Below are positions 1 to 9,659 of a DNA stretch of 64,000 bases, piece after piece; within the stretch, counting starts at the first letter, position 1, and the number at the start of each line of letters is the position of its first letter. The stretch spans positions 1 to 64,000 of the forward strand of contig NZ_JAATJE010000003.1 of NCBI RefSeq assembly GCF_011927695.1, read 5' to 3'. The notes under the pieces are model-generated. The model was not told where the DNA came from, made no database searches, and was given only the letters and a program-made list of their open reading frames with translations. Both the position numbers and the translations under genes were made by a program. This stretch comes from Sphingomonas jejuensis (GTDB lineage Bacteria; Pseudomonadota; Alphaproteobacteria; Sphingomonadales; Sphingomonadaceae).

Positions 1-216
1 TACTGGAACACGCTTTACATGGGCCGCGCCGTCGAGCATCTGCGCGCCAGCGGCGAGCCCGCGCCCGACGAGCTGCTCGCCCATGTAGCCCCGCTAGGCT
101 GGCGACACATCAGCCTGACCGGCGATTACCTCTGGCAAAACGCCGCTGCCGAGCTCGATCAAGACGGCTACCGCGCACTCAACATCGCCGGCGGACCCGG
201 AGCCAAGGTGGCCTGA
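1..216 (+). pseudogene. tnpA: Tn3-family transposase, C-terminal end (cut by window edge)
   Basis: The frame is open from base 1 and ends at a TGA at 214-216. It encodes the typical end of Tn3-family transposases: YWNTLYMGRAVEHL, then LAPLGW-type and HISLTGDYLW blocks. The family is about 1000 residues long, so only the last ~70 residues are inside the window. Whether the rest is intact upstream cannot be seen. No Tn3 terminal repeat was recognised in the following 40 bases. Confidence 0.8.
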
Positions 217-254
217 GCCGCCCTGTTCGCTACCTGTTCAGCTTACCGCTGTCC

Positions 255-779
255 GTGTCACAAACCTTGAGGTGCTCCCTGATCCAGCAGCGCGACGAAA
301 TCGAGCGACTGGCCCATACGCGGCTCGCCGATGACGTTGATTACCAGCTGTTGCGCAACATTCCGGGCATTGGTCCGATCAACGCGCTGACCATCCTGGC
401 CGAGGCCGGTGATCTGCGGCGCTTCAATCATCATCGTCAGTTCCTGAAGTTCTGCGGTCTCGATCTCGCAACGTGTCAGTCAGGCACGTTCCGTGGCCGC
501 ACCAAGCTGTCCAAGTACGGTAACGCGCGCCTACGCCGGACCTTCTGGATGGCTGCCCAGGTCGCCGCGCGTCAGCGCGACAACAGCTTCCGCGACAAGC
601 TCGGACGGTACACCGCCGGGCACGCGGACGATGCCGACCGTCGCCGCAAGGCGATGACGGCGCTCACCGCCAAGATGGCGCGCGTGGCTCACGCCGTCAT
701 CAAGACGGGGACAGAGTACCGGCCGTTCCTCGAACGGTCGGATGCCAGGTGGAAGGACCCCTCTCTGCAAGTGCCGTGA
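255..779 (+). pseudogene. IS110-family transposase, C-terminal fragment
   Basis: About 174 residues match the Transposase_20 half of IS110-family transposases: the helix-hairpin-helix block LRNIPGIGPINALTILAEAG, then FCGLDLAT and GNARLRRTFWMAAQVA. Intact members have 330-400 residues and start with a DEDD catalytic domain, which is missing. The fragment is probably inactive. It lies between Tn3 and IS3 debris. Confidence 0.75.
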
Positions 780-1018
780 GGGCGCTCGTCGAGCGACCCT
801 ATAGATAATGTTCGGGCCTTCCACCTGGGTGCGTATCTCGTTTTAAGGATGGTGAGGACCACGGCCGCTCCGGCGCCGCTGGATCCTGTGTTTGCTATGG
901 CAGGGAGCGATCCCGTTGACGGTGGGAGCCATCTGGCTCAGATTGCATGTCGCGCCGATGGTTGTCGGCGCATGGATATCTGCTGGCCAAAACCCGCCGC
1001 TGCTTCCCCACATAGGAC

Positions 1019-1558
1019 GTTGTCCGACCTGATATGCGCGGGCGGACCACGCTCGATGAACAACTCGGCCAGCGCTGCCAGTACGTCTTCGTGTTTGAGC
1101 TGGCGCGCGACGACGAGTGCCAGGCACTCCCTGCTCGCCTCGTCGATAATGGTAAGGATGCGGAACTTGCGTCCGTCATGGGTGCGTTCCTCGACGAAGT
1201 CGTAAGCCCAGACATGCCCCGGATACTCCGGCCGCAACCGGATGCACGAGCCATCGTTCAGCCATAACCGGCCGCGTTTCGGCTGGCGCTGCGGCACCTT
1301 CAGCCCCTCGCGTCGCCAGATCCGTTCCACCCGTTTATGGTTCACCGACCAACCCGCCGCATGCAGCAGCGCCGTCACCCGGCGATAGCCGTAGCGCCCG
1401 TACTGCCTGGCAAGGGCGATGATATCCTCGGTCAGCGCCTCTTCGTCATCTGCCCCGAACGGCACCTTGCGCTGCGTCGACCGGTGCTGACCCAGCATGA
1501 TCTCAACCTCACGTAGCTTCCCGATAATCTCCTCGGGCTTGTGCTTCTTCGCAGGCAT
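1019..1558 (-). pseudogene. IS3-family transposase remnant (OrfA start fused to OrfB, truncated)
   Basis: The frame starts at an ATG at 1558 with an OrfA-like beginning (MPAKKHKPEEIIGKLREVEI). It then jumps after about 25 residues into OrfB sequence (YGYRRVTALLHAAGW, then VWAYDFVEERTHDGR with the first catalytic Asp). Homology stops right after the second catalytic block, IRSDN, and the third catalytic Glu is absent. Most of OrfA and the end of OrfB are therefore deleted and the element cannot encode a working transposase. Confidence 0.75.
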
Positions 1559-1618
1559 TCGTCGTCCCTTCCTTGGTCCAGACTGTAATAGTCGATGGAC
1601 CACTCAGAAGGGGGCAGC

Positions 1619-1760
1619 TCAGACCGGCACATGGTAGTGCGCGGCAGGGTCGGTGACGCGGAACACGGGATCGATCTCGGGGAAGAATGGCACCGCCTTC
1701 GCATCCGGGTAGCCTGCCATGTCGAACAGCAGCTTGTAGGTGCGCGGCGCGAACTTCGAC
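1619..1760 (-). pseudogene. uraH: 5-hydroxyisourate hydrolase, C-terminal remnant
   Basis: On the minus strand about 46 codons end at a TGA (1619-1621). They include FAPRTYKLLFDMAGY, then FFPEIDPVFRVTD and HYHVP. This matches the second half of 5-hydroxyisourate hydrolase (transthyretin-like, ureide pathway). The C-terminal YRGS tail is missing, because the sequence runs into the IS3 remnant, and the N-terminal half is missing on the other side. It is a host gene destroyed by insertion and deletion. Confidence 0.6.
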
Positions 1761-1914
1761 GGCTACCTACCCGACGCCGATATCTCGGTTGAAACCGGGC
1801 AAACCTATAGTCCTGCATGACGATCTGGCATCTTGCATCACCGCGAGCAGCTATCGAAACCGGCGTTTATCACCTACAGTCCTGCAAGGCAGGGTCGCCG
1901 GTCCTGCGAAACCG

Positions 1915-2955
1915 ATGGTGGGGGTGCCGTTGCGACCTGTGTCAGCTGCGATCTGTGTTCCGGTCCGCAACGAGGAGACTGCGTTACCGAAGTTGCTGGA
2001 GGCGATCGAGCGACTGGACCTGGGCGACGTCGAGGCTGCCGTGTTCTTCCTCCTTGATAATTGCTCGGATGCGAGCGAGCAGGTAATACTCGAGCATGCT
2101 GGTCGCATGGCCCTTCCGTTCACGGTGGCTCAGGGAGACCCGTCCCCTGATGCCAATGCCGGTCGTGCACGCCGGGCCGCCATCGCCCTCGGCCTGCATC
2201 ATGCGGCGAGCACGCCCCACGGTATTCTCCTGACGACCGACGCCGACAGCCAGCCCCGTGCCGATTGGGTCAGGGCGGCACTGCAGGGCCTGGCCTCGGC
2301 CGACCTTGTCGCCGGGCGAATCGTCCGGATCGCAGCGGAGCGGGATCCGGTGCAGGGGAGGGTCGAGCGCTACCTCGATCGGCTTCACGCCTACCGACGA
2401 TCGGTCGACCCCGTTCCGTGGGACAGTCCGACCGGCTCCCACTGCTCGGGAGGCGCCAACATGGCCTTCCGACCCGGAGCCTATCAGGCGCTGGGTGGCT
2501 TCCAGCCGGTGCCATGCGGCGAGGACGCCGCCCTGCTCGACGATGCCGGGCGCGCCGGGTTTCGCGTGCGCCGCGATCCCGGCATGGTGGTTGCGACCTC
2601 CTCACGGCGGCTCGGCCGGGCGCCGGGCGGCATGGCGGCTGCGCTCAGTGCCATCGACCATCACGGGGCACCCTCAATGCCGCATCCCCGAGGGGCGGCA
2701 TGGCAATACCGACAGCAGGCGGAGGCGCGCCGCATTTGGGCCGGGCTCCCCGATTCCTTTGTCGCAGCTCGCTTCGGCGACCGTATCGGATTGACCGGTG
2801 ACCATGTGATCGGCGTCGCGCGCGACTGCCCCAACGCAGAGGCGTTCGCCATGCGTGTCGTGCCGGCGCTGCCCGATATACCCGACGTCACCCTCGCCGA
2901 GGCCGAGCATGCCCTGGCAACGCTCGAGCACCAGCTTTGCGAGCAGGCGGTATGA
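1915..2955 (+). CDS. Family 2 glycosyltransferase
   Basis: This is a GT-A glycosyltransferase of about 346 residues. The N-terminus has the nucleotide-sugar motif CVPVRNEE, and a DxD-type metal site follows in LLTTDADSQP. The frame is open further upstream, but that part is IS junction sequence, so I chose the ATG at 1915. It is the first gene of a four-gene coupled run (glycosyltransferase, acyl-CoA-dehydrogenase-like, PIG-L deacetylase, methyltransferase), and its TGA overlaps the next ATG. The context suggests building a small N-acyl or deacetylated glycoconjugate. Acceptor and sugar are unknown. IS debris sits directly upstream, so its native promoter may be gone. Confidence 0.8.
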   Translation: MVGVPLRPVSAAICVPVRNEETALPKLLEAIERLDLGDVEAAVFFLLDNCSDASEQVILEHAGRMALPFTVAQGDPSPDANAGRARRAAIALGLHHAASTPHGILLTTDADSQPRADWVRAALQGLASADLVAGRIVRIAAERDPVQGRVERYLDRLHAYRRSVDPVPWDSPTGSHCSGGANMAFRPGAYQALGGFQPVPCGEDAALLDDAGRAGFRVRRDPGMVVATSSRRLGRAPGGMAAALSAIDHHGAPSMPHPRGAAWQYRQQAEARRIWAGLPDSFVAARFGDRIGLTGDHVIGVARDCPNAEAFAMRVVPALPDIPDVTLAEAEHALATLEHQLCEQAV

Positions 2956-3938
2956 CGACGACCAAAGCTCTGCGCCATGCGATCGTCGCGGCAGGGTGGG
3001 TGACCGACCCCGCCGGCGATCCGACGACGCCCGAGGCATATCTGGACCTGCTCCGCCCTCTTTACGCTGCGGGACGCCGGGATCTCCCCATCGGGCGCCT
3101 GCTGGAGGGGCATGTCGATGCGGTGCAAATCGTGTTTCGATACGGCACGTCGTCCCAGGTCGCTGCGTTGCGGGCGCGGATCGCTGCGGGAGCGATGCTG
3201 GGTGTGTGGAATGCGGGCCTGCCGGGTGAGTCGCTGGTGCTTACCGGCGGACGGCTGACCGGCGGCAAGGGCTATGCATCGGGGGCGGGGATACTGACTC
3301 ACGCGCTGGTAACCGCGGATAGCGAACGCGGGCCGCAGCTGCTCCTGCTCGACCTGGATGCCGATCCGCCTGCCATCGATCGGGAGTGGTGGCAGACGAT
3401 CGGCATGCAGCGCTCGGAGACACATCTGGTGCGCTGGTCCGGCTCTGTGATCCGTGAAGACGGCCGTATCGGCGAGCCCGGCAGCTATGCGCGGGAGCCG
3501 TTCTTCAGCGGAGGCGCGCTGCGCTTCGCCGCGGTTCATGCCGGGGGCATCGCCGGCCTGCTCGATGCAGTGCGTGACCACCTGACCACCCACGAGCGCG
3601 CTTCCGATCCGTTCCAGGCATCGCGCCTCGCCGACCTGTTCCTGCTTGCCCAGGGTGCAGCGGCGAGCATCCGCGACACGGCGGGCGCCTGGTTCAGCGG
3701 GACGGATGCGGAACGCCTCGCCCGGGTGTCCGCTGCGCGGCTATCGATCGCCGGCTCTGCCGAGCGCGCCCTGACGATCGCGCAGGAGGCGGTGGGGCTG
3801 CAGGGATTGTTCCTATCGCATCCGCTGGCGGCAAAGATCGCCGATCTCATGGTGTACCTGCGCCAGCCTGCGCCCGACGCGCATCGCTTTCGCGTCGGCC
3901 AGGCTGTCGCCGAGCACATCCTCGACCCCATTCTGTGA
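2952..3938 (+). CDS. Acyl-CoA dehydrogenase-like protein
   Basis: A protein of about 328 residues that starts at an ATG overlapping the glycosyltransferase stop (ATGA). It has the layout of acyl-CoA dehydrogenases: a helical N-terminal part, a middle region with GVWNAGLPGE and TGGKGYASGAG, and a helical C-terminal bundle (QASRLADLFLLAQGAA, AERALTIAQEAVGLQG). I do not see a convincing catalytic Glu at the usual site, so true dehydrogenase activity is uncertain. It may oxidise a carrier-bound or lipid substrate made by its neighbours. Confidence 0.7.
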   Translation: MTTTKALRHAIVAAGWVTDPAGDPTTPEAYLDLLRPLYAAGRRDLPIGRLLEGHVDAVQIVFRYGTSSQVAALRARIAAGAMLGVWNAGLPGESLVLTGGRLTGGKGYASGAGILTHALVTADSERGPQLLLLDLDADPPAIDREWWQTIGMQRSETHLVRWSGSVIREDGRIGEPGSYAREPFFSGGALRFAAVHAGGIAGLLDAVRDHLTTHERASDPFQASRLADLFLLAQGAAASIRDTAGAWFSGTDAERLARVSAARLSIAGSAERALTIAQEAVGLQGLFLSHPLAAKIADLMVYLRQPAPDAHRFRVGQAVAEHILDPIL

Positions 3939-4588
3939 GGATCCCGCTGCGAAACGTACGTGTCGCGCTGGTGATCGCCCCGCACCCGGATGACGAGGTC
4001 ATCGGCGCGGCAGGCCTCATTGCGCGGCTTCGCCGCCATGGAGCTCGGGTCCGGGTTGCGGTCGTGACCGATGGTGCCGCGTCTCACCGGGGCAGCCGAC
4101 AATGGCCGAGAGCGCGACTGGTCGCGGCGCGCCAGCGTGAGAGCCTTCATGCGCTACGTCGTCTCGGCATCGTTGCTGGCGACGTCTCGTTCCTCAATTT
4201 GCCCGATGGCCAGTTGCCCTCGATCCCGGGACGCTGTTATCGCGCGCTGCGCCGCCAGGTCGCACGATGCCGGGATCTCGATCTCATCGTCGGACCGGCC
4301 TGCGATGACGACCATCCCGATCACCGCGCCGTAGCAGCGGCCGTCGCCCGATGCCCGGGTGGCGCCGGTCGGCTGACCTACCGCGTGTGGCCGCCTCGCC
4401 CGGACAGGTCCGGACCGGCATGGCGCATCGCTGTGCCCGGAGGAGTTCCGGTTAAGCGGTCGCTGATCCGCGTCTACCGGACGCAGCTCGGCGCCGTTTC
4501 CGATGATCCAGCAGGCTTCACGATCGCGAGACACGAGCTTGCGGCCTTTGCTCGTCCGGTCGAGCGCTACCGGCCGGGTTCGAAGTGA
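3935..4588 (+). CDS. PIG-L family deacetylase
   Basis: About 217 residues. The zinc-binding PIG-L/LmbE signature APHPDDEVIGAAG lies near the N-terminus and the second zinc motif DDHPDHRAV near residue 130. The family removes acetyl groups from N-acetylglucosaminyl compounds. The start is GTG at 3935, overlapping the previous stop (GTGA). The pairing with a glycosyltransferase upstream fits a two-step transfer and de-N-acetylation. The substrate is not known. Confidence 0.85.
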   Translation: MRIPLRNVRVALVIAPHPDDEVIGAAGLIARLRRHGARVRVAVVTDGAASHRGSRQWPRARLVAARQRESLHALRRLGIVAGDVSFLNLPDGQLPSIPGRCYRALRRQVARCRDLDLIVGPACDDDHPDHRAVAAAVARCPGGAGRLTYRVWPPRPDRSGPAWRIAVPGGVPVKRSLIRVYRTQLGAVSDDPAGFTIARHELAAFARPVERYRPGSK

Positions 4589-5181
4589 CGAGCCCGATCG
4601 ATCTTGCCGGGTTCGCCGCCAAGTTCGCCGGCGACGACGATCCCTGGCGCACCTTCACCGCCCGTGACGAGGCGGTGAAGCGTGCCGCGATCCTGCACGC
4701 GATAGGTCACCGACCGGTCGGACGGGTGCTGGAGCTGGCCAGCGGCAACGGATCCAACAGTGCCGCGATCGCGAGGATGGCGTTGTGCCTCGATGCGACC
4801 GAGGGCACGAGGGAGGGGGTCGACCTGACGGCACGCGCCGTCGCGGCCTGGCCTCGTGCGTGCGCATCGCTGCTCGTGCTCCCCGGTCGACCGCCACGTC
4901 TCGTCTATGACGTGATCGTGATCGCCGAGATCCTGTATTACCTCTCAGCGCGAGAGATGGCCCGGGTTGCGCGTGAGATGGCCGCTCGCCTGCGGGGAGA
5001 CGGCACCATCGTGCTCGCGCACCACAGGATCGACTACTACGACTTCGCCCAGCACGCGGCAGGAATCCACGCCCGGTTCCTCGCAGAGACCGGGCGTCGT
5101 TGGACGGTTCGCACCGTGCGCCGCACCCGCCGCTGGGTCGTCACCGCGGCCCGCGCCGACGGTGTGCCCCGATCCCCTTGA
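4585..5181 (+). CDS. Class I SAM-dependent methyltransferase
   Basis: About 198 residues. SAM-binding motif I reads VLELASGNGSNSAAIA near residue 50, and YDVIVIAEILYYLS supplies the motif IV region. It is similar in style to NodS-type methyltransferases. The start is GTG at 4585, overlapping the PIG-L stop (GTGA). It is the last gene of the four-gene unit; a strong hairpin follows 56 bases after its stop. It probably N- or O-methylates the product after deacetylation (inferred from gene order). Confidence 0.8.
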   Translation: MTSPIDLAGFAAKFAGDDDPWRTFTARDEAVKRAAILHAIGHRPVGRVLELASGNGSNSAAIARMALCLDATEGTREGVDLTARAVAAWPRACASLLVLPGRPPRLVYDVIVIAEILYYLSAREMARVAREMAARLRGDGTIVLAHHRIDYYDFAQHAAGIHARFLAETGRRWTVRTVRRTRRWVVTAARADGVPRSP

Positions 5182-5236
5182 ACGCGAGCGAGGCAGCACG
5201 TCCCACGTCCGTGCGATATGAGGCTTGCCGTTAAGT

Positions 5237-5265
5237 GGAGCGGCAGGACGTCCACCTGCCGCTCC
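5237..5265. terminator. Hairpin between convergent genes
   Basis: A perfect 11-bp inverted repeat (GGAGCGGCAGG and CCTGCCGCTCC) with a 7-base loop lies between the convergent ends of the methyltransferase and the catalase. Its position suggests a bidirectional terminator. There is no long T-run, so the assignment rests on stem strength and placement. Confidence 0.55.
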
Positions 5266-5276
5266 CGCCAGGGTCG

Positions 5277-7445
5277 TCAGGCCGCCGCGTCGAGATCGAC
5301 CTTCATCTCCCGAGCCCAGAACCTGAGGTCACGACAGGTCGTGACGAACGCCTTGACGTCCTTGCTCTTGCTTAGGGCTACGAAGCCATCGTCAAGCTCC
5401 GGCACCCGAGAAGCGTCGAACAACGTGGCGGCTGCATCGGTGTAGCCGATGAACTTGCAGTGGCCGAACGCGTCCGCCACGAAGTCCTTGGAGGCCGCAT
5501 CCTTGGCGAGCATCGCAACCCCCTCCTCGGACGGGAGCACCGCGACGGCATCGAACAGGACCGAAGGTCCGCCGTCGATCTTCTGCTTGGCCGCGACCTT
5601 GGTGCCGTCGTCGAGCGTGACCCCGCCGATCTTCGGCGCGACCACCTCCCAGACCGCGCCTTCGGCTTCCAGCGCCTTCGTCAGCGCATTGAACAGCTCG
5701 GCGCTCGACCCATCGGTCAGCAGCAGGCCCATCTTTCGCCCGGCGAAATTCGCCGGGCCGTTGGCGACGATCGAGAGCGCCGACGATGTCGGCAGGTCTA
5801 GCGTCGGCTTGGCCGCCTTGGCGGCGTCCGGCAGGTCAAGGCCGAGCCCGTCCGCAACGGTAGCGGCGAGATCCTCGTCGATGTTGCGCAGGTGGCTGAC
5901 CGCCCGGGCCCGGATGTCGACACGATCTACCTTCGACAGCTCGAACACCAGCGCGTCGCCGATGTGCTTCTGCTCGATCGGCTGCTGGCTGAGATAGAAC
6001 TGCCGCGCCTGGCTGTAATGATCGGCAAAGGTTTCGGACCGAACCCGCTGCTTAGTCCCCTGAACCTCGGCGGGGAAGCTGGTGAAGCCGATCTCCGCGT
6101 TCTCGCGCGGACCGCCTTCCGCGCCCCAGCTGTTCGGCTCATAGTTCACGCGCCCCTTCGGATTGCGCATCGCCATGTGGCCGTCCTGCTGGAAGTTCAT
6201 CACCGGACAGCGCGGGGCATTGATCGGCAGGTGGGTGAAGTTCGGGCTGCCGAGCCGCTTCAGCTGGGTATCGAGATAGGAGAAGTTGCGGCCGTGCAGC
6301 AGCGGGTCGTCACTGAAGTCGATGCCCGGCACGATGTTCTGCGTGCAGTAGGCGACCTGCTCGGTTTCGGCGAAGAAGTTGTCGACGTTGCGATTAAGCG
6401 TGAGCGTACCGACGATGCGGACCGGCACGTCCTCCTCGGGGATGAGCTTGGTCGAGTCGAGATGGTCGAAGGGAAGCTTGTCGGCGGTTTCCTGATCGAA
6501 CAGCTGGACGCCGAGATCCCATTGCGGGAAGTCACCGCTCTCGATCGCCTCCCAGAGATCGCGGCGATGATAGTCGGGATCGGCGCCGCTGATCTTGACC
6601 GCTTCGTTCCACAGCACCGACTGGAGCCCCTGGCGCGGCTTCCAGTGGAACTTGACGAAGGTCGACCTGCCTTCCGCGTTCACCAGGCGGAAGCTGTGGA
6701 CGCCGAAGCCCTCCATCGTGCGGAAGGAGCGGGGGATCGTGCGATCGGACATGATCCACATGATCATGTGCCAGGCTTCCGGGGTGAGGCTGGCGAAATC
6801 CCAGAAATTGTCGTGTGCGGTTTGCGCCTGGGGGAACGCCCGGTCGGGCTCCTGCTTAGCCGCATGGACCAGATCGGGGAACTTGATGGCATCCTGGATG
6901 AAGAACACCGGGATGTTGTTGCCGACGATGTCCCAGTTGCCCTGCTTCGTGTACATCTTGACGGCGAAGCCGCGCACGTCGCGCGCCAGATCGCGCGAGC
7001 CCTTGTTGCCCGCTACCGTTGAGAAGCGGACGAACACCTCCGTCTGCTGCCCGACCGTGCTCAGCACGTCGGCGCGGGTGTAGTCGGCCAGACTGTCGGT
7101 CAGCTCGAACACGCCGTGCGCGCCATAGCCGCGTGCGTGGACGACGCGCTCCGGGATGCGCTCGTGATCGAAATGGAAGATCTTTTCGCGGAGGATGAAG
7201 TCCTCGAGCAGCGTGGGGCCCCGCAGACCCGCCTTGAGACTGTTCTGGGCGTCCGCGATCGGGATGCCCTGCTGCGTGGTCATGGTAAGTGCCGCGTCCG
7301 AGGTCGTCTGGCGGGTTTCGCCGCCATGGCCCTGCTGCTCGGCATAGTTCGTCGGCTGGTCGGCACCCGCCGGCAGCGGCGGTGCCTTCTTGGCCGTCTC
7401 GCCCTTGAGTTTCACCGCGTCGCTTTTGATGCTCTTGCGTGCCAT
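5277..7445 (-). CDS. katE: Large-subunit catalase (HPII type)
   Basis: At 722 residues this has the size of clade 2 (HPII/KatE) catalases. The N-terminal extension is followed by the catalytic-His region [15 protein letters not shown], then [11 protein letters not shown], the distal Asn region [11 protein letters not shown], and the proximal Tyr haem ligand in [14 protein letters not shown]. After about residue 570 there is a DJ-1/flavodoxin-like C-terminal domain ([11 protein letters not shown]), as expected for large catalases. It detoxifies hydrogen peroxide in the cytoplasm. It is a single gene, convergent with the operon on its left. The start is the ATG at 7445 in [12 protein letters not shown]. 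Confidence 0.95.
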   Translation of the reverse strand: MARKSIKSDAVKLKGETAKKAPPLPAGADQPTNYAEQQGHGGETRQTTSDAALTMTTQQGIPIADAQNSLKAGLRGPTLLEDFILREKIFHFDHERIPERVVHARGYGAHGVFELTDSLADYTRADVLSTVGQQTEVFVRFSTVAGNKGSRDLARDVRGFAVKMYTKQGNWDIVGNNIPVFFIQDAIKFPDLVHAAKQEPDRAFPQAQTAHDNFWDFASLTPEAWHMIMWIMSDRTIPRSFRTMEGFGVHSFRLVNAEGRSTFVKFHWKPRQGLQSVLWNEAVKISGADPDYHRRDLWEAIESGDFPQWDLGVQLFDQETADKLPFDHLDSTKLIPEEDVPVRIVGTLTLNRNVDNFFAETEQVAYCTQNIVPGIDFSDDPLLHGRNFSYLDTQLKRLGSPNFTHLPINAPRCPVMNFQQDGHMAMRNPKGRVNYEPNSWGAEGGPRENAEIGFTSFPAEVQGTKQRVRSETFADHYSQARQFYLSQQPIEQKHIGDALVFELSKVDRVDIRARAVSHLRNIDEDLAATVADGLGLDLPDAAKAAKPTLDLPTSSALSIVANGPANFAGRKMGLLLTDGSSAELFNALTKALEAEGAVWEVVAPKIGGVTLDDGTKVAAKQKIDGGPSVLFDAVAVLPSEEGVAMLAKDAASKDFVADAFGHCKFIGYTDAAATLFDASRVPELDDGFVALSKSKDVKAFVTTCRDLRFWAREMKVDLDAAA

Positions 7446-7719
7446 GGACGTAATCCTCCGATCATGCCCTTAATGCCACCAGCGCCACGGCGATGCGAGG
7501 CATAAATCTTTGTAGCGACTGGGAACCGACCCGGAGGACCGAAATCAAGTTATGTCAGTCGAGCATGGTCGCCGGTTCGGACGACAGGCGCGGGCTCGGC
7601 AACGTAAGTGTTCATGGCTGCGCGGAACCCGACTGCGGCTTCCTTGGTCCTGGATCACAGCCAGGGAAAGCCGATATGAGCCGGTTGGAGATGTCTTAAC
7701 GCCTTGCCGTTAGCCGAGC

Positions 7720-7986
7720 ATGATGTACTCCCAGGTCGTACAGGTTTTCGACTGCGTCCGGCACGACCACGATCTGTGGTTGGTGCTGCTCGCCGGCCTG
7801 GTTTGCCTCTGCGGAATCTATGCGTCCTTTGCCCTGGCCGACCATGCCATACGCTCAGGGCGGAAGACGCGCAGCCTGTGAGAACCTATCACCATCGTGT
7901 CGGCCGGCTGCACGGCCTGGGCGACCCACTTCATTATCTTGCTGGCTTTCAAGCCGGGCATGCCGTCTGCGTTCAACCCGCTGGCC
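7720..7986 (+). pseudogene. MHYT-domain sensor protein, N-terminal remnant with frameshift
   Basis: An ATG at 7720 opens 53 codons, including HDLWLVLLAGLVCLCGIYAS, the first transmembrane segment of MHYT sensors, and stops at 7879-7881. Shifted by frame, the next segment continues as SAGCTAWATHFIILLAFKPG, the second MHYT helix with its conserved W-THF pattern. Full-length proteins of this type continue with more helices and GGDEF/EAL domains, which are absent. The rest of 7446-8118 shows no gene. Confidence 0.6.
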
Positions 7987-8118
7987 GTACGGCCGTTTTA
8001 CGGCCGCTCGTTGATGTAAACGAATCAAATGGACAGGGACCCATGCCGCGGCTCAAGGCGTTGAGCGTCATAGACATGGCCCTGACGACAGGGACATGCA
8101 CTCAGATGAGGAAACGAC

Positions 8119-9294
8119 ATGCGCGCACTATGCTGGCACGGTAAAGGCGATGTCCGCGTCGACACCGTTGCGGATCCCGAGATCAAGCACCCGCGCGATG
8201 CGATCATCAAAGTAACCGCCTGCGCGATCTGCGGGTCGGACCTTCACCTGCTGGATGGCTACCAGCCCACCATGGAGGCCGGCGACATCCTCGGCCACGA
8301 GAACATGGGCGAGGTCGTGGCGCTCGGGTCCGAGGTCACCAACCTCAAGATCGGGGACCGGGTGGTGGTGCCGTTCACGATCAGCTGCGGCGATTGCTGG
8401 TTCTGCAAGAAGGGTCTGTTTGCGGCCTGCGATCGGACCAATCCGAACGCCGAGATGGCCGCCAAGGCGATGGGCCATTCGCCCGCCGGGCTGTTCGGCT
8501 TCAGCCACATGCTGGGCGGCTACTGCGGCGGTCAGGCGGAGTATCTCCGCGTGCCGATGGCGGATGTCGGTCCGATCAAGATTCCCGACAACGTTACCGA
8601 CGAGCAGGCCCTCTTCCTATCGGATATCTTCCCAACCGGCTACATGGCCGCCGAGAATGCGCAGATCGAGCATGGCGACACCGTCGCGATCTGGGGCTGC
8701 GGTCCGGTCGGCCAGTTCGCCATCCGCTCCGCGCTGATGATGGGCGCCGGCCGCGTGATCGCGATCGACGAGGTGCCCGAGCGACTCGCCATGGCGGAGG
8801 CCGGTGGCGCTGAGACGATTAACTTCGCCGAAACCGATGTCTACGACGAGCTGCAGGCGCGAACCAAGGGCCGGGGCCCCGACAGCTGCATCGATGCTGT
8901 CGGCTGCGAGGCGGCCGCGCACGGGGCGGCGAACGCGGTCATGGACAAGGTGAAGGCAAGCATGATGCTCGCCACTGATCGCGTCCACGTCCTGCGGCAG
9001 GCGATCATGAGCTGCCGCAAGGGCGGCACGGTCTCCGTGCCCGGCGTCTACGTCGGGATGGGTGACAAGCTTCCGATCGGTGCAGCGATGAACAAAGGAC
9101 TAACGATCAAGCTCGGCCAAACCCACGTGCAGCGCTATACTAGACCGTTGCTGGAAAAAATCGTCGCGGGCGCGATCGACCCCAGCTTCGTGATCACCCA
9201 CCCGGCCAGTCTTGAAGACGCGCCAGAAATGTACGCTAAATTCCGCGACAAGGAAGAAGGTGTGATCAAGGTTGTTATGCGCCCGCACGGTTGA
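8119..9294 (+). CDS. Zinc-dependent alcohol dehydrogenase, formaldehyde-dehydrogenase-like
   Basis: 391 residues of the medium-chain dehydrogenase family. The catalytic zinc site is CAICGSD (about residue 35) and GHEN (about 67). The four structural zinc cysteines are in [15 protein letters not shown]. The nucleotide-binding Gly motif is [10 protein letters not shown]. The long form with [10 protein letters not shown] and the ~25-residue insert resembles the glutathione-independent formaldehyde dehydrogenase/aldehyde dismutase subgroup. GAGG lies upstream of the ATG. The natural substrate cannot be fixed from sequence. A perfect hairpin follows. Confidence 0.88.
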   Translation: MRALCWHGKGDVRVDTVADPEIKHPRDAIIKVTACAICGSDLHLLDGYQPTMEAGDILGHENMGEVVALGSEVTNLKIGDRVVVPFTISCGDCWFCKKGLFAACDRTNPNAEMAAKAMGHSPAGLFGFSHMLGGYCGGQAEYLRVPMADVGPIKIPDNVTDEQALFLSDIFPTGYMAAENAQIEHGDTVAIWGCGPVGQFAIRSALMMGAGRVIAIDEVPERLAMAEAGGAETINFAETDVYDELQARTKGRGPDSCIDAVGCEAAAHGAANAVMDKVKASMMLATDRVHVLRQAIMSCRKGGTVSVPGVYVGMGDKLPIGAAMNKGLTIKLGQTHVQRYTRPLLEKIVAGAIDPSFVITHPASLEDAPEMYAKFRDKEEGVIKVVMRPHG

Positions 9295-9332
9295 TTGGCG
9301 GAATAACCGGGAACAGGACGCTTATCGATGCC

Positions 9333-9377
9333 GATCGACACCGCCGCTTTGGAGCACGTGTAGCGGCGGTGTCGATC
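9333..9377. terminator. 16-bp perfect hairpin after the dehydrogenase
   Basis: GATCGACACCGCCGCT at 9333-9348 and its exact complement at 9362-9377 form a 16-bp stem with a 13-base loop, 38 bases after the dehydrogenase stop. No T-run follows. It is a plausible terminator; an old mobile-element end is the alternative. Confidence 0.45.
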
Positions 9378-9410
9378 AGCTTGCGACCAAGTATGTCGGC
9401 AGACCTAGGG

Positions 9411-9567
9411 TCAGGACTCGTTGACCATAGCGAACAGCGATGGCCGACGCACCAGGAAGCGAAGCGCCACTTGGCGTGCGGTCGTGCCGTGGCTGGCCGC
9501 GATCTCCTCCAGCACGCGCCCGCCAGGGGTGCGCGGGCCGGGGAAGTCGCCCTGGCCGAACGGGCTG
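9411..9567 (-). pseudogene. Aldo/keto reductase, C-terminal remnant
   Basis: Minus-strand codons read SPFGQGDFPGP, then GGRVLEEIAASHGTTARQVA and LRFLVRRPSLFA, ending at 9411. This is the familiar late part of aldo/keto reductases (helix before the final barrel strands). The normal continuation (IPKA-type motif) is lost and replaced by MVNES then a stop, and nothing of the first 200 residues is present. It is a degraded gene. Confidence 0.6.
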
Positions 9568-9659
9568 TCGGCGCCCGGCCGCGCGAACTTCCCATGATTT
9601 AGGCCCAGGACGCCTTCCGTGGAGCTCGAGGCGCTACCATCGGAACAAGGAGAGAAAAG

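Noticed and set aside
5892-7022. Long open frame on the + strand inside the catalase gene
   Set aside because: It is the antisense shadow of a clear KatE; high GC keeps it open and it has no domains.
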